Positions 8,649 to 18,249 of a DNA stretch of 64,000 bases are shown here, piece by piece; the stretch's first letter is position 1; every line of letters starts with the position of its first letter. The stretch comes from Shewanella sp. ANA-3 (GTDB taxonomy: Bacteria; Pseudomonadota; Gammaproteobacteria; Enterobacterales; Shewanellaceae): positions 3,844,001 through 3,908,000 of the forward strand of contig NC_008577.1 of NCBI RefSeq assembly GCF_000203935.1, read 5' to 3'. The position numbers were made by a program, and so were the translations under genes. The notes below the pieces were generated by a model, which was not told where the DNA came from, searched no databases, and saw only the letters and a program-made list of their open reading frames with translations.

Positions 8649-9635
8649 TTGACCACTAAACGTATTGCCGTTACCCCCGGAGAACCTGCGGGTATCGGCC
8701 CCGATTTAGTCGTGCAACTCGCTCAGCAGGCTTGGCCTGCTGAGTTAGTCGTTTGTGCGGATCCCGAATTATTAGCCAGCCGAGCAAAACGACTCGGCCT
8801 GTCTGTTACTTTTCGCCCTTACCTGCCCGAGCAACCGCCTAAACCGCAGGAAGCAGGCACGCTCACCATTGCGCCTTTCAAACTGGTGACCGACGCCGTT
8901 TGCGGCCAGCTCGATGAGCAAAACAGTGCCTACGTAGTTGAAACCCTGCGTTATGCGGGTGAGAAAAACATGAGCGGCGAGTTTGATGCCGTGGTTACTG
9001 GCCCAGTCCATAAAGGGATCATCAACCAAGCGGGGATTTCCTTTAGCGGCCATACCGAGTTTTTTGCCCATCAGGCCAACTGCCCCGATGTGGTCATGAT
9101 GTTAGCGACTCAAGGTTTACAGGTGGCACTGGTGACCACCCATATTCCACTGGCCTATGTGGCAAAAGCCATTACGCGCCAGCGTTTGCATCATATTATT
9201 AAGATTTTACACGCTGATCTTATCAGCAAGTTTGCCATTGCTTCCCCTAAAATTTATGTCTGTGGCTTAAACCCACACGCGGGTGAAGACGGCCACCTTG
9301 GCCGGGAAGAAATCGATGTGATTATTCCGGCACTGAACGAACTGCGTGAAGAGTATCAAATGAACATTGTCGGCCCTCTACCCGCCGATACCCTGTTCCA
9401 ACCTAAATATTTACAGGACGCGGATGTCGTGTTGGCCATGTACCATGACCAAGGCTTACCCGTTCTAAAGTCACAGGGATTTGGCAAATCGGTAAACATT
9501 ACCTTAGGTTTACCTTATATCCGTACCTCGGTTGACCATGGTACGGCGCTCGATCTTGCGGGAACTGGCAAAGCCGATATTGGCAGTTTTGTCTGCGCCT
9601 TGAATAAAGCCATTGAGTTATCCTCAAAAAACTAA
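8649..9635 (+). CDS. pdxA: 4-hydroxythreonine-4-phosphate dehydrogenase PdxA
   Basis: A 328-residue cytosolic enzyme of pyridoxal 5'-phosphate synthesis. It oxidises 4-phosphohydroxy-L-threonine, and the decarboxylated product goes to PdxJ. The motifs TPGEPAGIGPD, VTGPVHKG, SGHTEF, NPHAGEDG and YHDQGLPVLK contain the three histidines that bind the divalent metal. The start is a TTG codon: AAGG lies just upstream, and the alignment with E. coli PdxA (PGEPAGIGPD about 10 residues in) leaves no other option. It sits between surA and rsmA in the usual order. Confidence 0.96.
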   Translation: MTTKRIAVTPGEPAGIGPDLVVQLAQQAWPAELVVCADPELLASRAKRLGLSVTFRPYLPEQPPKPQEAGTLTIAPFKLVTDAVCGQLDEQNSAYVVETLRYAGEKNMSGEFDAVVTGPVHKGIINQAGISFSGHTEFFAHQANCPDVVMMLATQGLQVALVTTHIPLAYVAKAITRQRLHHIIKILHADLISKFAIASPKIYVCGLNPHAGEDGHLGREEIDVIIPALNELREEYQMNIVGPLPADTLFQPKYLQDADVVLAMYHDQGLPVLKSQGFGKSVNITLGLPYIRTSVDHGTALDLAGTGKADIGSFVCALNKAIELSSKN

Positions 9636-9649
9636 ACGATTAGATATTA

Positions 9650-10456
9650 ATGAGTAGCAAAGTACATTTAGGCCACACGGCCAGAAAGCGTTTCGGACAA
9701 AACTTTTTAACCGACGACAATGTGATTAACCGCATTGTGGGTGCGATCGTCCCCGATAATGACCACGTGATGGTCGAAATCGGCCCCGGCCTTGGCGCCT
9801 TAACCGAACCTGTCGCCACGGCGATAGATAACCTGACCGTTGTCGAGTTAGACCGCGATCTGGTTGAGCGCTTGCAGAATCACCCTGTACTTAAGGATAA
9901 GCTCACGATTCACCAAGGCGATGCGCTGCAATTCGACTTTAGCCAGTTGGTGGTACCGGGTAAAAAACTCAAAGTGTTTGGTAACTTACCCTATAACATT
10001 TCAACGCCTTTGATGTTCCATCTGTTCGAGTTTGCCGAGCAGATTGAAACCATGCACTTTATGTTGCAAAAAGAAGTGGTACTGCGTTTATCGGCAAGCC
10101 CGGGTAACAAGGCCTATGGCCGCTTAACGGTGATGGCACAGTACTTCTGCCAAGTGGTTCCCGTGCTCGAAGTGCCACCCCATAGCTTTGCGCCACCGCC
10201 AAAGGTGGATTCTGCCGTGGTACGTCTACTGCCCTATGCAGAAAAACCTTTCCCCTGTAAGGATGTGAATGTACTGCGCCAGCTGTGCACCACAGCCTTT
10301 AACATGCGCCGTAAAACACTGCGTAACAACCTCAAGCAAGTGTTAAGCGATGAAGAGTTTGAGCAATTAGGCATAGATCCCAATCTGCGCCCTGAGCAAA
10401 TCAGTGTTGAGCAATATGTCGCCATGGCGAATATGGTGTGTGATAAGCAGGCTTAA
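9650..10456 (+). CDS. rsmA: RsmA (KsgA), 16S rRNA A1518/A1519 dimethyltransferase
   Basis: A 268-residue SAM-dependent methyltransferase that dimethylates two adjacent adenosines in helix 45 of 16S rRNA late in 30S assembly. Its loss gives kasugamycin resistance. The N-terminal RKRFGQNFL, the SAM-binding [10 protein letters not shown] and the catalytic NLPYNIS motif are all present, and the C-terminal helical domain is complete. It starts 14 bp after pdxA and precedes apaG, the order found in enterobacteria. Confidence 0.97.
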
Positions 10457-10472
10457 GCAATATCAGTTTGAT

Positions 10473-10490
10473 GGGCACTTTAGGGTGCCC
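10473..10490 (+). terminator. Short hairpin between rsmA and apaG
   Basis: GGGCAC (10473-10478) pairs with GTGCCC (10485-10490) over a 6-nt loop and is followed by TATCTTATT. The stem is short and the T tract is poor, so at most it is a weak attenuator or an mRNA-processing hairpin inside the operon. Confidence 0.3.
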
Positions 10491-10511
10491 TATCTTATTC
10501 AAGGGAGCAAC

Positions 10512-10892
10512 ATGAGCGCATTGGATGACTCAATCCGAGTCGAAGTCAAAACCGAATACATTGAACAACAGTCCTCGCCCGAGGATCAGAAATACCTCTT
10601 TAGCTACACTATCACCATCATCAACCTCGGTGAACAAGCCGCCAAACTCGAAACCCGCCACTGGATTATTACCGATGCCAACGGCAAAATCAGTGAAGTA
10701 CAAGGCGCAGGTGTCGTCGGCGAAACCCCAACCATTCCCCCCAATACCGCCTACCAATATACTAGCGGTACCGTACTCGATACGCCCCTTGGCATTATGT
10801 ATGGCACTTATGGTATGGTCAGCGAATCAGGCGAGCACTTTAAGGCAACGATTAAGCCCTTCCGCTTAGCACTCCCCGGTTTATTACATTGA
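10512..10892 (+). CDS. apaG: ApaG, Co2+/Mg2+ efflux-associated protein
   Basis: A 126-residue single-domain protein with an immunoglobulin-like beta fold (ApaG/DUF525). The motifs YTITIINLG, RHWIITDANG and VQGAGVVGETP with YTSGT are typical. The family was linked to cobalt resistance and magnesium efflux in Salmonella, but its biochemical role is still unclear. The start at 10512 has a strong AAGGGAG site; a longer in-frame reading would run back into rsmA. It is followed by apaH after 21 bp. Confidence 0.94.
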   Translation: MSALDDSIRVEVKTEYIEQQSSPEDQKYLFSYTITIINLGEQAAKLETRHWIITDANGKISEVQGAGVVGETPTIPPNTAYQYTSGTVLDTPLGIMYGTYGMVSESGEHFKATIKPFRLALPGLLH

Positions 10893-10913
10893 TTTAATTA
10901 TAGAAAGGATATT

Positions 10914-11738
10914 GTGGCCCATTATTTTGTTGGTGATGTCCAAGGCTGTTTTGCCGAACTTCAACGATTACTTGCTAAAGTCGACTTTAATCCATCCTGC
11001 GATGAACTCTGGGCGGTGGGCGATCTGGTCGCCAGAGGCCCAGATTCACTAGCCACATTGCGCTATTTTCAATCCTTAGGCGATGCGGGCAAAACCGTCC
11101 TAGGTAATCACGATCTGCATTTGCTCGCCCTGCACGGCAAACTCAAGCGGGATAAACCCAGCGATAACTTAACGCCGCTGTTAAATGCGCCCGATATTGC
11201 CAGTTTAATCGATTGGCTGAGACAACAGCCGTTGATGCGGGAATTACCTGAGCATAAGATCATCATGACCCACGCTGGTGTGCCGCCACAGTGGTCATTA
11301 GAGGTGTTAAGGCAAGAGTCGCAACTTGTCAGCCAAGCCCTCAAGCAGAGTGATTATCTCGACGCACTAATAAGCCAAATGTATAGCGATACCGCCGAGC
11401 GGTGGGAGCCCAGCGCTATAGGGATCAATCGCCTGCGTTTTTGTATTAACGCCTTGACCAGGATGCGTTATCTGTATGTTGATGGTCATTTAGACTTTGA
11501 CTGCAAACAACCGCCAGAGGATTGCACTAATCCACAGCTACGGCCTTGGTTTGAATTTACCTCTGCGTTACGCCAGAGTCACACTTTAGTGTTTGGACAT
11601 TGGGCGGCATTGATGGGTAAAGTCAACGACCCTAAGCTAAAAGCACTAGACACAGGCTGTTGCTGGGGGGAATATCTAACCCTATGGCATCTTGAAAAAG
11701 ACCAAAAAATTACCCAAAAAAGGTTAAAAAAGGGTTAA
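10914..11738 (+). CDS. apaH: ApaH, symmetrical diadenosine tetraphosphatase
   Basis: A 274-residue metallophosphoesterase that splits Ap4A into two ADP and removes Np4A-type RNA caps. The metallophosphatase signatures GDVQGC, GDLVARGPDS and GNHDLH, and downstream MTHAGVPP and FGHWAALMG, are all present. It starts with GTG, supported by GAAAGGAT at the right distance and by the alignment of the first motif (AHYFVGDVQG). It is the last gene of the lptD-surA-pdxA-rsmA-apaG-apaH series. No strong terminator is seen after it. Confidence 0.96.
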   Translation: MAHYFVGDVQGCFAELQRLLAKVDFNPSCDELWAVGDLVARGPDSLATLRYFQSLGDAGKTVLGNHDLHLLALHGKLKRDKPSDNLTPLLNAPDIASLIDWLRQQPLMRELPEHKIIMTHAGVPPQWSLEVLRQESQLVSQALKQSDYLDALISQMYSDTAERWEPSAIGINRLRFCINALTRMRYLYVDGHLDFDCKQPPEDCTNPQLRPWFEFTSALRQSHTLVFGHWAALMGKVNDPKLKALDTGCCWGEYLTLWHLEKDQKITQKRLKKG

Positions 11739-11834
11739 ACTAAGCCCGAGAGTGGTCGATATACGACAGTACCCTATGCCCTGAATTTAATAATCTTTTC
11801 ATTCGGAATAATATAATAATAACCGGAGTATCCT

Positions 11835-13856
11835 ATGAAAGTTAATGTAGCCACCCGAGTCATTGGCGGGTTTAGTGTTGTTACACTTTTACTTGTGTTG
11901 TTAGGATTTACCTCGTACCTGACGAACATTAGCCTCAAAGATAGTTCGGCCATGATGCAAGAGTTAAGCTTGCCAGCCCTAAAGGCGACCAACCACTTAA
12001 CCGAAACCCTGAGTGAACAACAGCGCCAAGTGCTGATCGCCTATCACGCACCAAAGTCCTCGAACATTCCCGATATCCGTAAAGTCTTTAACGACCACGG
12101 CACCCAGTTTAAAAACGAGATCAGCAATCTGACGCAATTGGTTCAAGGGCAAGCCAATCTTTCTGCATTGATCTCGCAACTGGATGGTAGCTTCTCGACC
12201 TTCGAGCGCGATAGTCTCGCCATGCTCACTGAACGTGAAGCCGCCCTCAGCAAACAAGAGCAGCTAATCGGCTTAAAAAAGAAACTTGAAAATGCTGCCG
12301 ATGACGCCTCGTCAGTTTTGCTCGATATTATCGATTTAGAAAACAGCCAAAACCCCGATGCTCAGAGTATCGCGGCCTCTGCCAGCGCTATCGATACCAG
12401 CATGGGTAATATCATCACTACCATTGCCGATTTAGTGACTAATGAAGAAATGAGTAAACATGAACTCATTTCCAAAGAGCTCGACTACATCCTGAGTGAG
12501 ACCAAGAACAAACTCGAATACGTGAATCGTCATGCGCAGGACATAATTGATGCTGACACCTTAAAATCCGTCAATGAAGACACTAAAAAGGTACTCGCGT
12601 TGCTCGAAGGCCCTGACTCTATGGTGCTATTGAAAGCGACCCAATTGAATCATGCCAAGAGTGCCATGAATCAATTGGCGACCATTGAGAAAGATGTCAA
12701 AGTCATCGATCGCAATATGGAAGATGTGAGCAATAACATCGAGTCTGTGGCGGCCAATATGAGCCAAGAAACCATAGCCAAGATTGATGCCGCCAGTATC
12801 CGCACTATTATTGTGGTGCTAATCGCCATTGTCGCCGCGGTTATCATCAGCTTTGCCGTTGTGGCACCGTTAAAGCGCTCTCTCTATCAAGTCAATAACG
12901 CGCTGAATGTATTAGCTTCAGGCAACTTAACCCACAAATTAGATGATTCTGGCCATGATGAATTTGCCGAGCTTGCGAAGAACTGTAACCGTTTAGTCGA
13001 TAGCTTACGCGGCTTAATCGTCGGTATTTTGGACCGTTCTAACCAGTTAGCCGCAGCAGCGGAACAAACGTCGGCTATCACGGCGCAAACCACCTCAGGT
13101 ATCCAAGAGCAAAAGAGCCAGGTCGACCAAGTCGCAACCGCAACCACAGAATTAAGCTCGAGTGCACAACAAGTATCGATGAGCGCCGATGACGCTCTGG
13201 CGCAGATCAAGCAGGCCGATCAAGAAGCCAAACATATGCGCACGATTGCCGAAGAGAACAAGCGCACCATTTTAGCCCTAGCAGACGAAGTCGCTAAGGC
13301 TGGCCAAGTGATCAACAAGGTGCAATCGGATAGCGCTTCTATCGGCTCAATTCTCGATGTGATCCGTGGCATTGCCGAGCAGACTAACCTACTGGCACTA
13401 AACGCAGCTATCGAAGCGGCACGCGCCGGTGAGCAAGGTCGCGGCTTTGCGGTAGTGGCCGATGAAGTACGCAGCCTGGCCTCACGAACTCAAGTCTCGA
13501 CCCGCGAGATCCAGCAAATGATCGAAGTGCTGCAACAGGGCGCGCAGCAAGCCGTAGCAGCCATGGATATGGGCCGTGCCCAGGCCAATGCCTGTGTCGA
13601 TAAGACAGAGCAAGCTAACCTCGCGCTAGAGACCATCAGCCAATCTGTACATAAAGCCTATGATGCGGGCACGCACATTGCCCATGCCGCGCAGGAGCAG
13701 AATGTGGTTAGTCAGCAAGTGTCTGAGAAACTTGAGCATATCGCAGCAATTTCGGAAGAAACCGCGATTGGCGCCGATCAAACCGCGCAATCGAGCCATC
13801 AAGTGGCTAAACTCGCCGAAGAGCTGCAAGCTTCTGTCGGTGAATTTAGAGTGTAA
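11835..13856 (+). CDS. Methyl-accepting chemotaxis protein
   Basis: A 673-residue inner-membrane chemoreceptor. TM1 is at about residues 10-30 and a long helical periplasmic sensor runs to about 320. TM2 (IIVVLIAIVAAVIISFAVV) lies around 325-345, then a HAMP domain, and a cytoplasmic helical hairpin with the invariant tip EQTNLLALNAAIEAARAGE. There is no C-terminal NWETF-like pentapeptide, so it relies on other receptors for CheR/CheB docking, or does without. The ligand is unknown. It has its own promoter region and a CCGGAG ribosome site. It is alone, with no che genes nearby. Confidence 0.95.
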   Translation: MKVNVATRVIGGFSVVTLLLVLLGFTSYLTNISLKDSSAMMQELSLPALKATNHLTETLSEQQRQVLIAYHAPKSSNIPDIRKVFNDHGTQFKNEISNLTQLVQGQANLSALISQLDGSFSTFERDSLAMLTEREAALSKQEQLIGLKKKLENAADDASSVLLDIIDLENSQNPDAQSIAASASAIDTSMGNIITTIADLVTNEEMSKHELISKELDYILSETKNKLEYVNRHAQDIIDADTLKSVNEDTKKVLALLEGPDSMVLLKATQLNHAKSAMNQLATIEKDVKVIDRNMEDVSNNIESVAANMSQETIAKIDAASIRTIIVVLIAIVAAVIISFAVVAPLKRSLYQVNNALNVLASGNLTHKLDDSGHDEFAELAKNCNRLVDSLRGLIVGILDRSNQLAAAAEQTSAITAQTTSGIQEQKSQVDQVATATTELSSSAQQVSMSADDALAQIKQADQEAKHMRTIAEENKRTILALADEVAKAGQVINKVQSDSASIGSILDVIRGIAEQTNLLALNAAIEAARAGEQGRGFAVVADEVRSLASRTQVSTREIQQMIEVLQQGAQQAVAAMDMGRAQANACVDKTEQANLALETISQSVHKAYDAGTHIAHAAQEQNVVSQQVSEKLEHIAAISEETAIGADQTAQSSHQVAKLAEELQASVGEFRV

Positions 13857-13938
13857 GCAAACGCTCAAGTATGAACAGGGTCGCAATTGCGGCCCTTTTC
13901 TTTGGATTGTGATTGTGATTGTGCTTGTGCTTTCGCTT

Positions 13939-14032
13939 GGCTTTTAGGCTTTTAGGCTTTTAGGCTTTTAGGCTTTTAGGCTTTTAGGCTTTTAGGCTTT
14001 TAGGCTTTTAGGCTATTAGGCTATTAGGCTAT
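13939..14032. repeat. 8-bp tandem repeat GGCTTTTA, nine perfect copies plus variants
   Basis: Nine exact copies of GGCTTTTA run from 13939 to 14010. Two copies of GGCTATTA and a partial third follow, to 14032. A short GATTGT/GCTTGT run (about 13905-13930) precedes it. It lies 82 bp after the chemoreceptor stop, in a 365-bp stretch with no gene. Such arrays change copy number by slippage; no gene is placed so that this would alter its frame. Confidence 0.95.
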
Positions 14033-14141
14033 CCCGCTGCTAGAGCAGATAGCAGAGGCAATAAACTCAAACTCGGCAGTCAATATCCAACGCAATATCA
14101 ATACAGGATATTTGGCAAAAACTAACAAACGACGCCCATAA

Positions 14142-14168
14142 AAAATGCCGAACTCAGTTCGGCATTTT
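14142..14168. terminator. Bidirectional rho-independent terminator
   Basis: AAAATGCCGAAC (14142-14153) pairs perfectly with GTTCGGCATTTT (14157-14168) around TCA. The flanking A and T runs let it work on both strands, between the chemoreceptor gene (plus) and the small secreted protein gene (minus). Confidence 0.85.
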
Positions 14169-14221
14169 AAGCATCATTCTTTCCTTGTGCTAAAGCACAC
14201 TAAAAATGATAGAACAGATGA

Positions 14222-14635
14222 TTACTCTTCTTCACCGCCGGCAGCAGCGCCTAAACGCTCTTTCACTGCAGCAGTGATAGGGCTAGCACCGTGACCATTT
14301 GCTTCAGCCCACGCTTGAATCGTCATGCCATCGGCTTCTGGTACGCTCAGTTCGTTAACTGATAGACGTTTAGCCACAAACTCACCGGCATCATTCGCAT
14401 TCGCGGCATAGGCAGTACGCAACAAGCTTTGACCATCACAGCTAATCCCGCTGTACACTTGGCGTAACTTAACACGGCTTTCTTTTAGTTTTTTACGTAG
14501 ACGGTTTTTATCGTTCGCTTTTACGTAATCACAAATACTCGCGACAAGTGGATCAGCTTCGGCTTTTGCCGTGGTTGACACAGAAACATAGCTAAATCCG
14601 ATTAGTGCAGCCAAAGCTACAGGCATAAGACGCAT
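14222..14635 (-). CDS. Small secreted protein, DUF3718-like
   Basis: A 137-residue protein with a signal peptide (cleavage after TTAKA, about residue 25). The mature part holds ASICDYVKANDKNRLRKKLK and SGISCDGQSLLRTA. The Cys pair in ICDYV and ISCDG probably forms a disulfide. This pattern resembles the DUF3718 family that I associate with Shewanella and related marine genera; the function is unknown. The C-terminus is alanine/glycine/glutamate-rich. It is monocistronic, with a terminator 54 bp downstream. Confidence 0.75.
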   Translation of the reverse strand: MRLMPVALAALIGFSYVSVSTTAKAEADPLVASICDYVKANDKNRLRKKLKESRVKLRQVYSGISCDGQSLLRTAYAANANDAGEFVAKRLSVNELSVPEADGMTIQAWAEANGHGASPITAAVKERLGAAAGGEEE

Positions 14636-14837
14636 CCGATACTCCTTAATACTTTCTTATAGTTTTATTATGTTTTATATGGGCTGCGTCTATCTCTAGC
14701 GGATATTGGCCTCCTAGGAGTCATTAGTGTGGAAGCCGTAAAATGCCGCTATCTCAACTAAGTCAGGCCTATCGGATCTAATACCTTAGACATATTGACA
14801 ATCCATACGCACAGGGTACACAACAGAACAACGTAAT

Positions 14838-15320
14838 TTAACATTTTTTTGCCAAATTGATAAAGCGATATTCCAGCCCATCAGCATTTATACTAGTGAG
14901 CGATTCGGTTTCTTGCCATTTATCGCTGTCCCATGCGGGGAAAAAGGTATCGCCTTCAACCTCTAAGTTAATTTGCGTCAGGTAGAGTCTGTCAGCTTGA
15001 GGTAATAATTGTTGATACAATTGCCCCCCACCAATAACGACTAACTCTTCACAATCGCCAGCCGCGAGCTTAGCATCTTCAAAAGAGGTCACGCAGGTCA
15101 CGCCTTCTATCTGCAAATCCGCTTGGCGGGAAATCACAATGTTGTGGCGTCCTGGAAGGGGTCTACCAATGGATTCGAAGGTTTTACGCCCCATCACCAC
15201 AGGTTTGCCTAAGGTCATGGCTTTAAAGTGGCGTAAATCTTCGGGCAGATGCCATGGCATTTTGTTGTCTTTTCCAATGACTCGATTGTTTGCCATCGCG
15301 GCTATCATAGCAATGCGCAT
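14838..15320 (-). CDS. folA: Dihydrofolate reductase FolA
   Basis: A 160-residue NADPH-dependent enzyme that reduces dihydrofolate to tetrahydrofolate for thymidylate and purine synthesis; it is the trimethoprim target. AMANNRVIGKDNKMPWHLP is the conserved N-terminal motif. Asp28 corresponds to the catalytic Asp27 of E. coli. VVMGRKTFESIG and VIGGGQLYQQLLP (NADP site) are present. I chose ATG 15320, preceded by AGGAG; an upstream in-frame extension of 24 codons reaches into yjjB and is not supported. It lies 22 bp after yjjB on the same strand. Confidence 0.96.
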   Translation of the reverse strand: MRIAMIAAMANNRVIGKDNKMPWHLPEDLRHFKAMTLGKPVVMGRKTFESIGRPLPGRHNIVISRQADLQIEGVTCVTSFEDAKLAAGDCEELVVIGGGQLYQQLLPQADRLYLTQINLEVEGDTFFPAWDSDKWQETESLTSINADGLEYRFINLAKKC

Positions 15321-15342
15321 GGGCACTCCTTTGGTATTGTTT

Positions 15343-15816
15343 TTATTGAATAACAGGGCGGGTTCTAAAATACAGCAGACTAGGTAAAGCAAGGCCCACC
15401 GACAGCGCGCCTAAAATAAACACGGTTTTTAAGCCGTTACTGATCACTTGTCCAGTCAGTTCTTGGCTGACCTGCGACTGCGCCGTTAATTGCACTAGGG
15501 CTATTACAGTATTAAAAGCGTAGGTGCCAGGGATCATCGGGATAATCGCCGCAACGGCATACATCAAGGGCGGCGCGAGGTGACGCTTGGCAAAGCCGAT
15601 AGTGATAGTTCCCACTAAAGCCGCGGCGGCAAAGGTCGCCCATTCGATAGGCAAGCCAAATTGCAACATTAGCGTGCGTGAGCTATGCCCTATAGCGCCT
15701 GCAAGCGCGCAGTAGGGTAAGAAACGTTTCGGCACGTTAAACACCATGGCAAAGCCGACAGCGGGAATTGCTGAGAAAAAGGCATCGTGCAATAGCGTCC
15801 ACAGTAAGGCGATCAT
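15343..15816 (-). CDS. yjjB: YjjB, C-terminal half of split ThrE-type exporter
   Basis: A 157-residue inner-membrane protein with about four or five hydrophobic segments, matching the ThrE_2/DUF3815 half of threonine/serine exporters. In E. coli the YjjP-YjjB pair is linked to dicarboxylate (succinate) export. In actinobacteria the two halves are fused as ThrE, exporting threonine and serine. Its ATG overlaps the stop of yjjP by 4 bp (ATGA), so the two halves are made together. The substrate here is not known. Confidence 0.85.
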   Translation of the reverse strand: MIALLWTLLHDAFFSAIPAVGFAMVFNVPKRFLPYCALAGAIGHSSRTLMLQFGLPIEWATFAAAALVGTITIGFAKRHLAPPLMYAVAAIIPMIPGTYAFNTVIALVQLTAQSQVSQELTGQVISNGLKTVFILGALSVGLALPSLLYFRTRPVIQ

Positions 15817-16574
15817 AGGAAGATCCCCCCTAGCTGCATCGCAATCGTAATGCCAATAACGGACGACACAGTAAGCAAGGTGGCATGGCCCCAGCGGGAA
15901 ATCCCCACGTTCATATGGCCTTTGACCATATCAGAAATCGCATTGATCATCGGAAACCCCGGCACCAACATCAACACACTGGCCGCCATGGCCGCCTGCG
16001 GGGTCTCACTCAAGTTAAACACATAACCCGTCTGCGCCAATAAGCTAGTGACAAATGCCGTCACCGCAAAATTAACCAGCAAATTAAAATGCCGCTTGGC
16101 GATCGCAAGGCGCACCGACATCCCTACTGCAGAGGCAAAAAAAGTGATGATTGATGCGGCGACATCGCCATTAAATAGATGACAGAAGCTTGCGCAGGAC
16201 AGGCCTATCATCAAGATCACGAGATACGGCGGGTAGGTCTTAGGTTCGATTCGCGCTAAGCGTTTACGCACTTCGTTGGGGCCATAGAGACCTTTTTCCG
16301 TCAATAAACAGATGCGCTGTAACTCGCAGACTATGGTCATATTGATGCCATGCTCGCGGATCCGACGCGTCGTCGTGATACAGCGACCATGCACTAAACT
16401 GGTTAACACGAGGGAATTAGAGGAGATGGAAAGCTCAACACTTGCCAATCCTAAGGCCTGACCTAGGCGCTGACTGATTTCTTCAACTAAATCAGATTCA
16501 GCACCGTAGGCCAGTAGCAGTTGTGCGACACGCACAACCTGCCGAGTAATATCATTTTGAGTATCTGCGTACAC
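15813..16574 (-). CDS. yjjP: YjjP, N-terminal half of split ThrE-type exporter
   Basis: A 253-residue protein of the ThrE/DUF1212 family. A soluble N-terminal region of about 110 residues (LLAYGAESDLVEEISQRLG, LELSISS-like) precedes about five membrane segments. LVPGFPMINAISDMVKG is the conserved motif of the family. It forms the exporter together with YjjB, encoded with a 4-bp overlap. It begins 27 bp after obgE, so it may be read from the obgE transcript. Confidence 0.85.
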   Translation of the reverse strand: MYADTQNDITRQVVRVAQLLLAYGAESDLVEEISQRLGQALGLASVELSISSNSLVLTSLVHGRCITTTRRIREHGINMTIVCELQRICLLTEKGLYGPNEVRKRLARIEPKTYPPYLVILMIGLSCASFCHLFNGDVAASIITFFASAVGMSVRLAIAKRHFNLLVNFAVTAFVTSLLAQTGYVFNLSETPQAAMAASVLMLVPGFPMINAISDMVKGHMNVGISRWGHATLLTVSSVIGITIAMQLGGIFL

Positions 16575-16601
16575 GGGACTCTCAAAACTTAGGTTGGGAT
16601 A

Positions 16602-17768
16602 TTATCTTTGGTAGATCACTTCTACATCGTAGTCGTCATCATCAAAGTCATCGTCGAATTCATCGTCATAGTCTTCATTGATCGCATCAATGTTGGCTTG
16701 ATGATAATTGTCCCACTTGAACTCAACCTCTGCATCTGGGTTCGCATCTTTATCTTCCGGTGGAAGACTTTGGATGAAGTCCAGCAGCTTGGTGGCTAAT
16801 TCTTTAGTGCCATCACGGCTATAGGCAGAAATGGTATAAACATCACCTTCCCAACCTAATTCTTTAACAACGCGAGCGACCTTCTCTTTTAGCTCGTCTT
16901 CGAGCAGCAGATCCGCCTTGTTAAAGACTAACCAACGTGGCTTGCTTGCCAATTTTGGCGAATATTTTTCAAGTTCACCGACGATCGCACGGGCAGAATC
17001 CACAGGATCTGTACCATCAATTGGCTCGATATCGATGATATGCAACAGAATACGGCAACGTTCTAAATGCTTTAAGAAGCGAATCCCCAGACCCGCACCT
17101 TCTGCCGCGCCTTCGATCAAACCAGGAATATCGGCAATCACAAAGCTTTGACCAGGACGAGGGTTAACCACACCTAGGTTAGGCACTAACGTCGTGAAGG
17201 GGTAATCGGCAACCTTTGGCGTTGCACGTGATACCGCGCGAATAAAGGTCGATTTACCCGCGTTAGGCATACCCAGCAAGCCTACGTCGGCTAACAACAG
17301 CAGCTCTAATTTCAGGCTACGGACTTCACCCGGCGTACCTAAGGTCTTCTGACGTGGAGCACGGTTAGTACTGCTCTTAAAGCGCGTGTTACCTAAACCG
17401 TGGAATCCACCTTTAGCCACTAATAGCTTTTGACCATGGGTGGTTAAATCGCCGAGGACTTCTTCGGTTTCATCATCAATAGCACGCGTACCCACAGGCA
17501 CTTTTAAAATCAAATCTTTACCGCTATGGCCGGTACAGTCACGGCCACGGCCGTTTTCACCGCGCTCAGCCATGTGAAAACGTTCAAATCGGTATTCAAT
17601 CAGGGTGTTATGGTTTTCATCGGCCTGTAGATAGACACTGCCACCATCGCCACCATCACCGCCATCAGGACCACCATCAGGGATATATTTTTCGCGTCTG
17701 AAACTCACACAACCGCTACCGCCGTCGCCTGCTTCGACCCTAATTACTGCCTCATCGACAAACTTCAT
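16602..17768 (-). CDS. obgE: Obg-family GTPase ObgE (CgtA)
   Basis: A 388-residue essential GTPase in late 50S assembly and stress/(p)ppGpp response. The N-terminal glycine-rich Obg fold (about 1-158) has [15 protein letters not shown] and [11 protein letters not shown]. The G domain has P-loop GMPNAGKST, switch [19 protein letters not shown] and NKADLL. The C-terminal tail is very acidic ([11 protein letters not shown], about 370-385). I start at ATG 17768 with an AGGAG site; an ATG six codons upstream is less suitable. It follows rplU-rpmA, the usual neighbours, but a terminator lies between. Confidence 0.97.
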
Positions 17769-17921
17769 ACTTACTCCTGGCATCACTGAATGAAGGAATT
17801 ATACCGTTTAACTTCATCGGTCGCCAAAAAACTCGAGATACTTGCCCCCAATCTTACCAGTCAACGCCCTCAATTTGATAAAGATTTACCAAACTCACCA
17901 GAAACGCAGGTAAATAGAAGC

Positions 17922-17957
17922 ATAAAAAACAGAAAGCCCCACCAATGGCGGGGCTTT
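17922..17957 (-). terminator. Rho-independent terminator after rplU-rpmA
   Basis: Read on the minus strand, AAAGCCCC (17957-17950) pairs with GGGGCTTT (17940-17933), with an inner CC/GG pairing, and is followed by CTGTTTTTTATG. It ends the ribosomal-protein operon, partly separating it from obgE 150 bp further on. Confidence 0.85.
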
Positions 17958-17980
17958 ACAGTATAAGCTAGACTCGAAAA

Positions 17981-18235
17981 TTAAGCTTCGATGCTAATAA
18001 ACTTACGGTTATTAGGACCTTTAACTTCGAATTTTACTTTACCGTCAGTCAGAGCAAACAGAGTGTGGTCACGACCAATACCCACGTTTACACCAGCGTG
18101 GAATTTAGTACCACGTTGACGAACGATAATGTTACCAGCTAGAACTGATTCACCGCCAAAGCGCTTAACACCAAGACGTTTACTTTCTGAATCACGGCCG
18201 TTACGAGTAGAACCGCCAGCTTTTTTATGTGCCAT
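17981..18235 (-). CDS. rpmA: 50S ribosomal protein L27
   Basis: An 84-residue ribosomal protein whose N-terminal tail reaches the peptidyl-transferase centre. The typical start [20 protein letters not shown], then [20 protein letters not shown], is unmistakable. There is no N-terminal cleavage extension of the Firmicutes type. It lies 14 bp after rplU in the same operon. Confidence 0.99.
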
Positions 18236-18249
18236 GAGTTAGACTCCTA

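Noticed and set aside
13939..14032. CRISPR array
   Set aside because: The repeated unit is 8 bp with no spacers, so it is a simple tandem repeat. The same applies at 28674.
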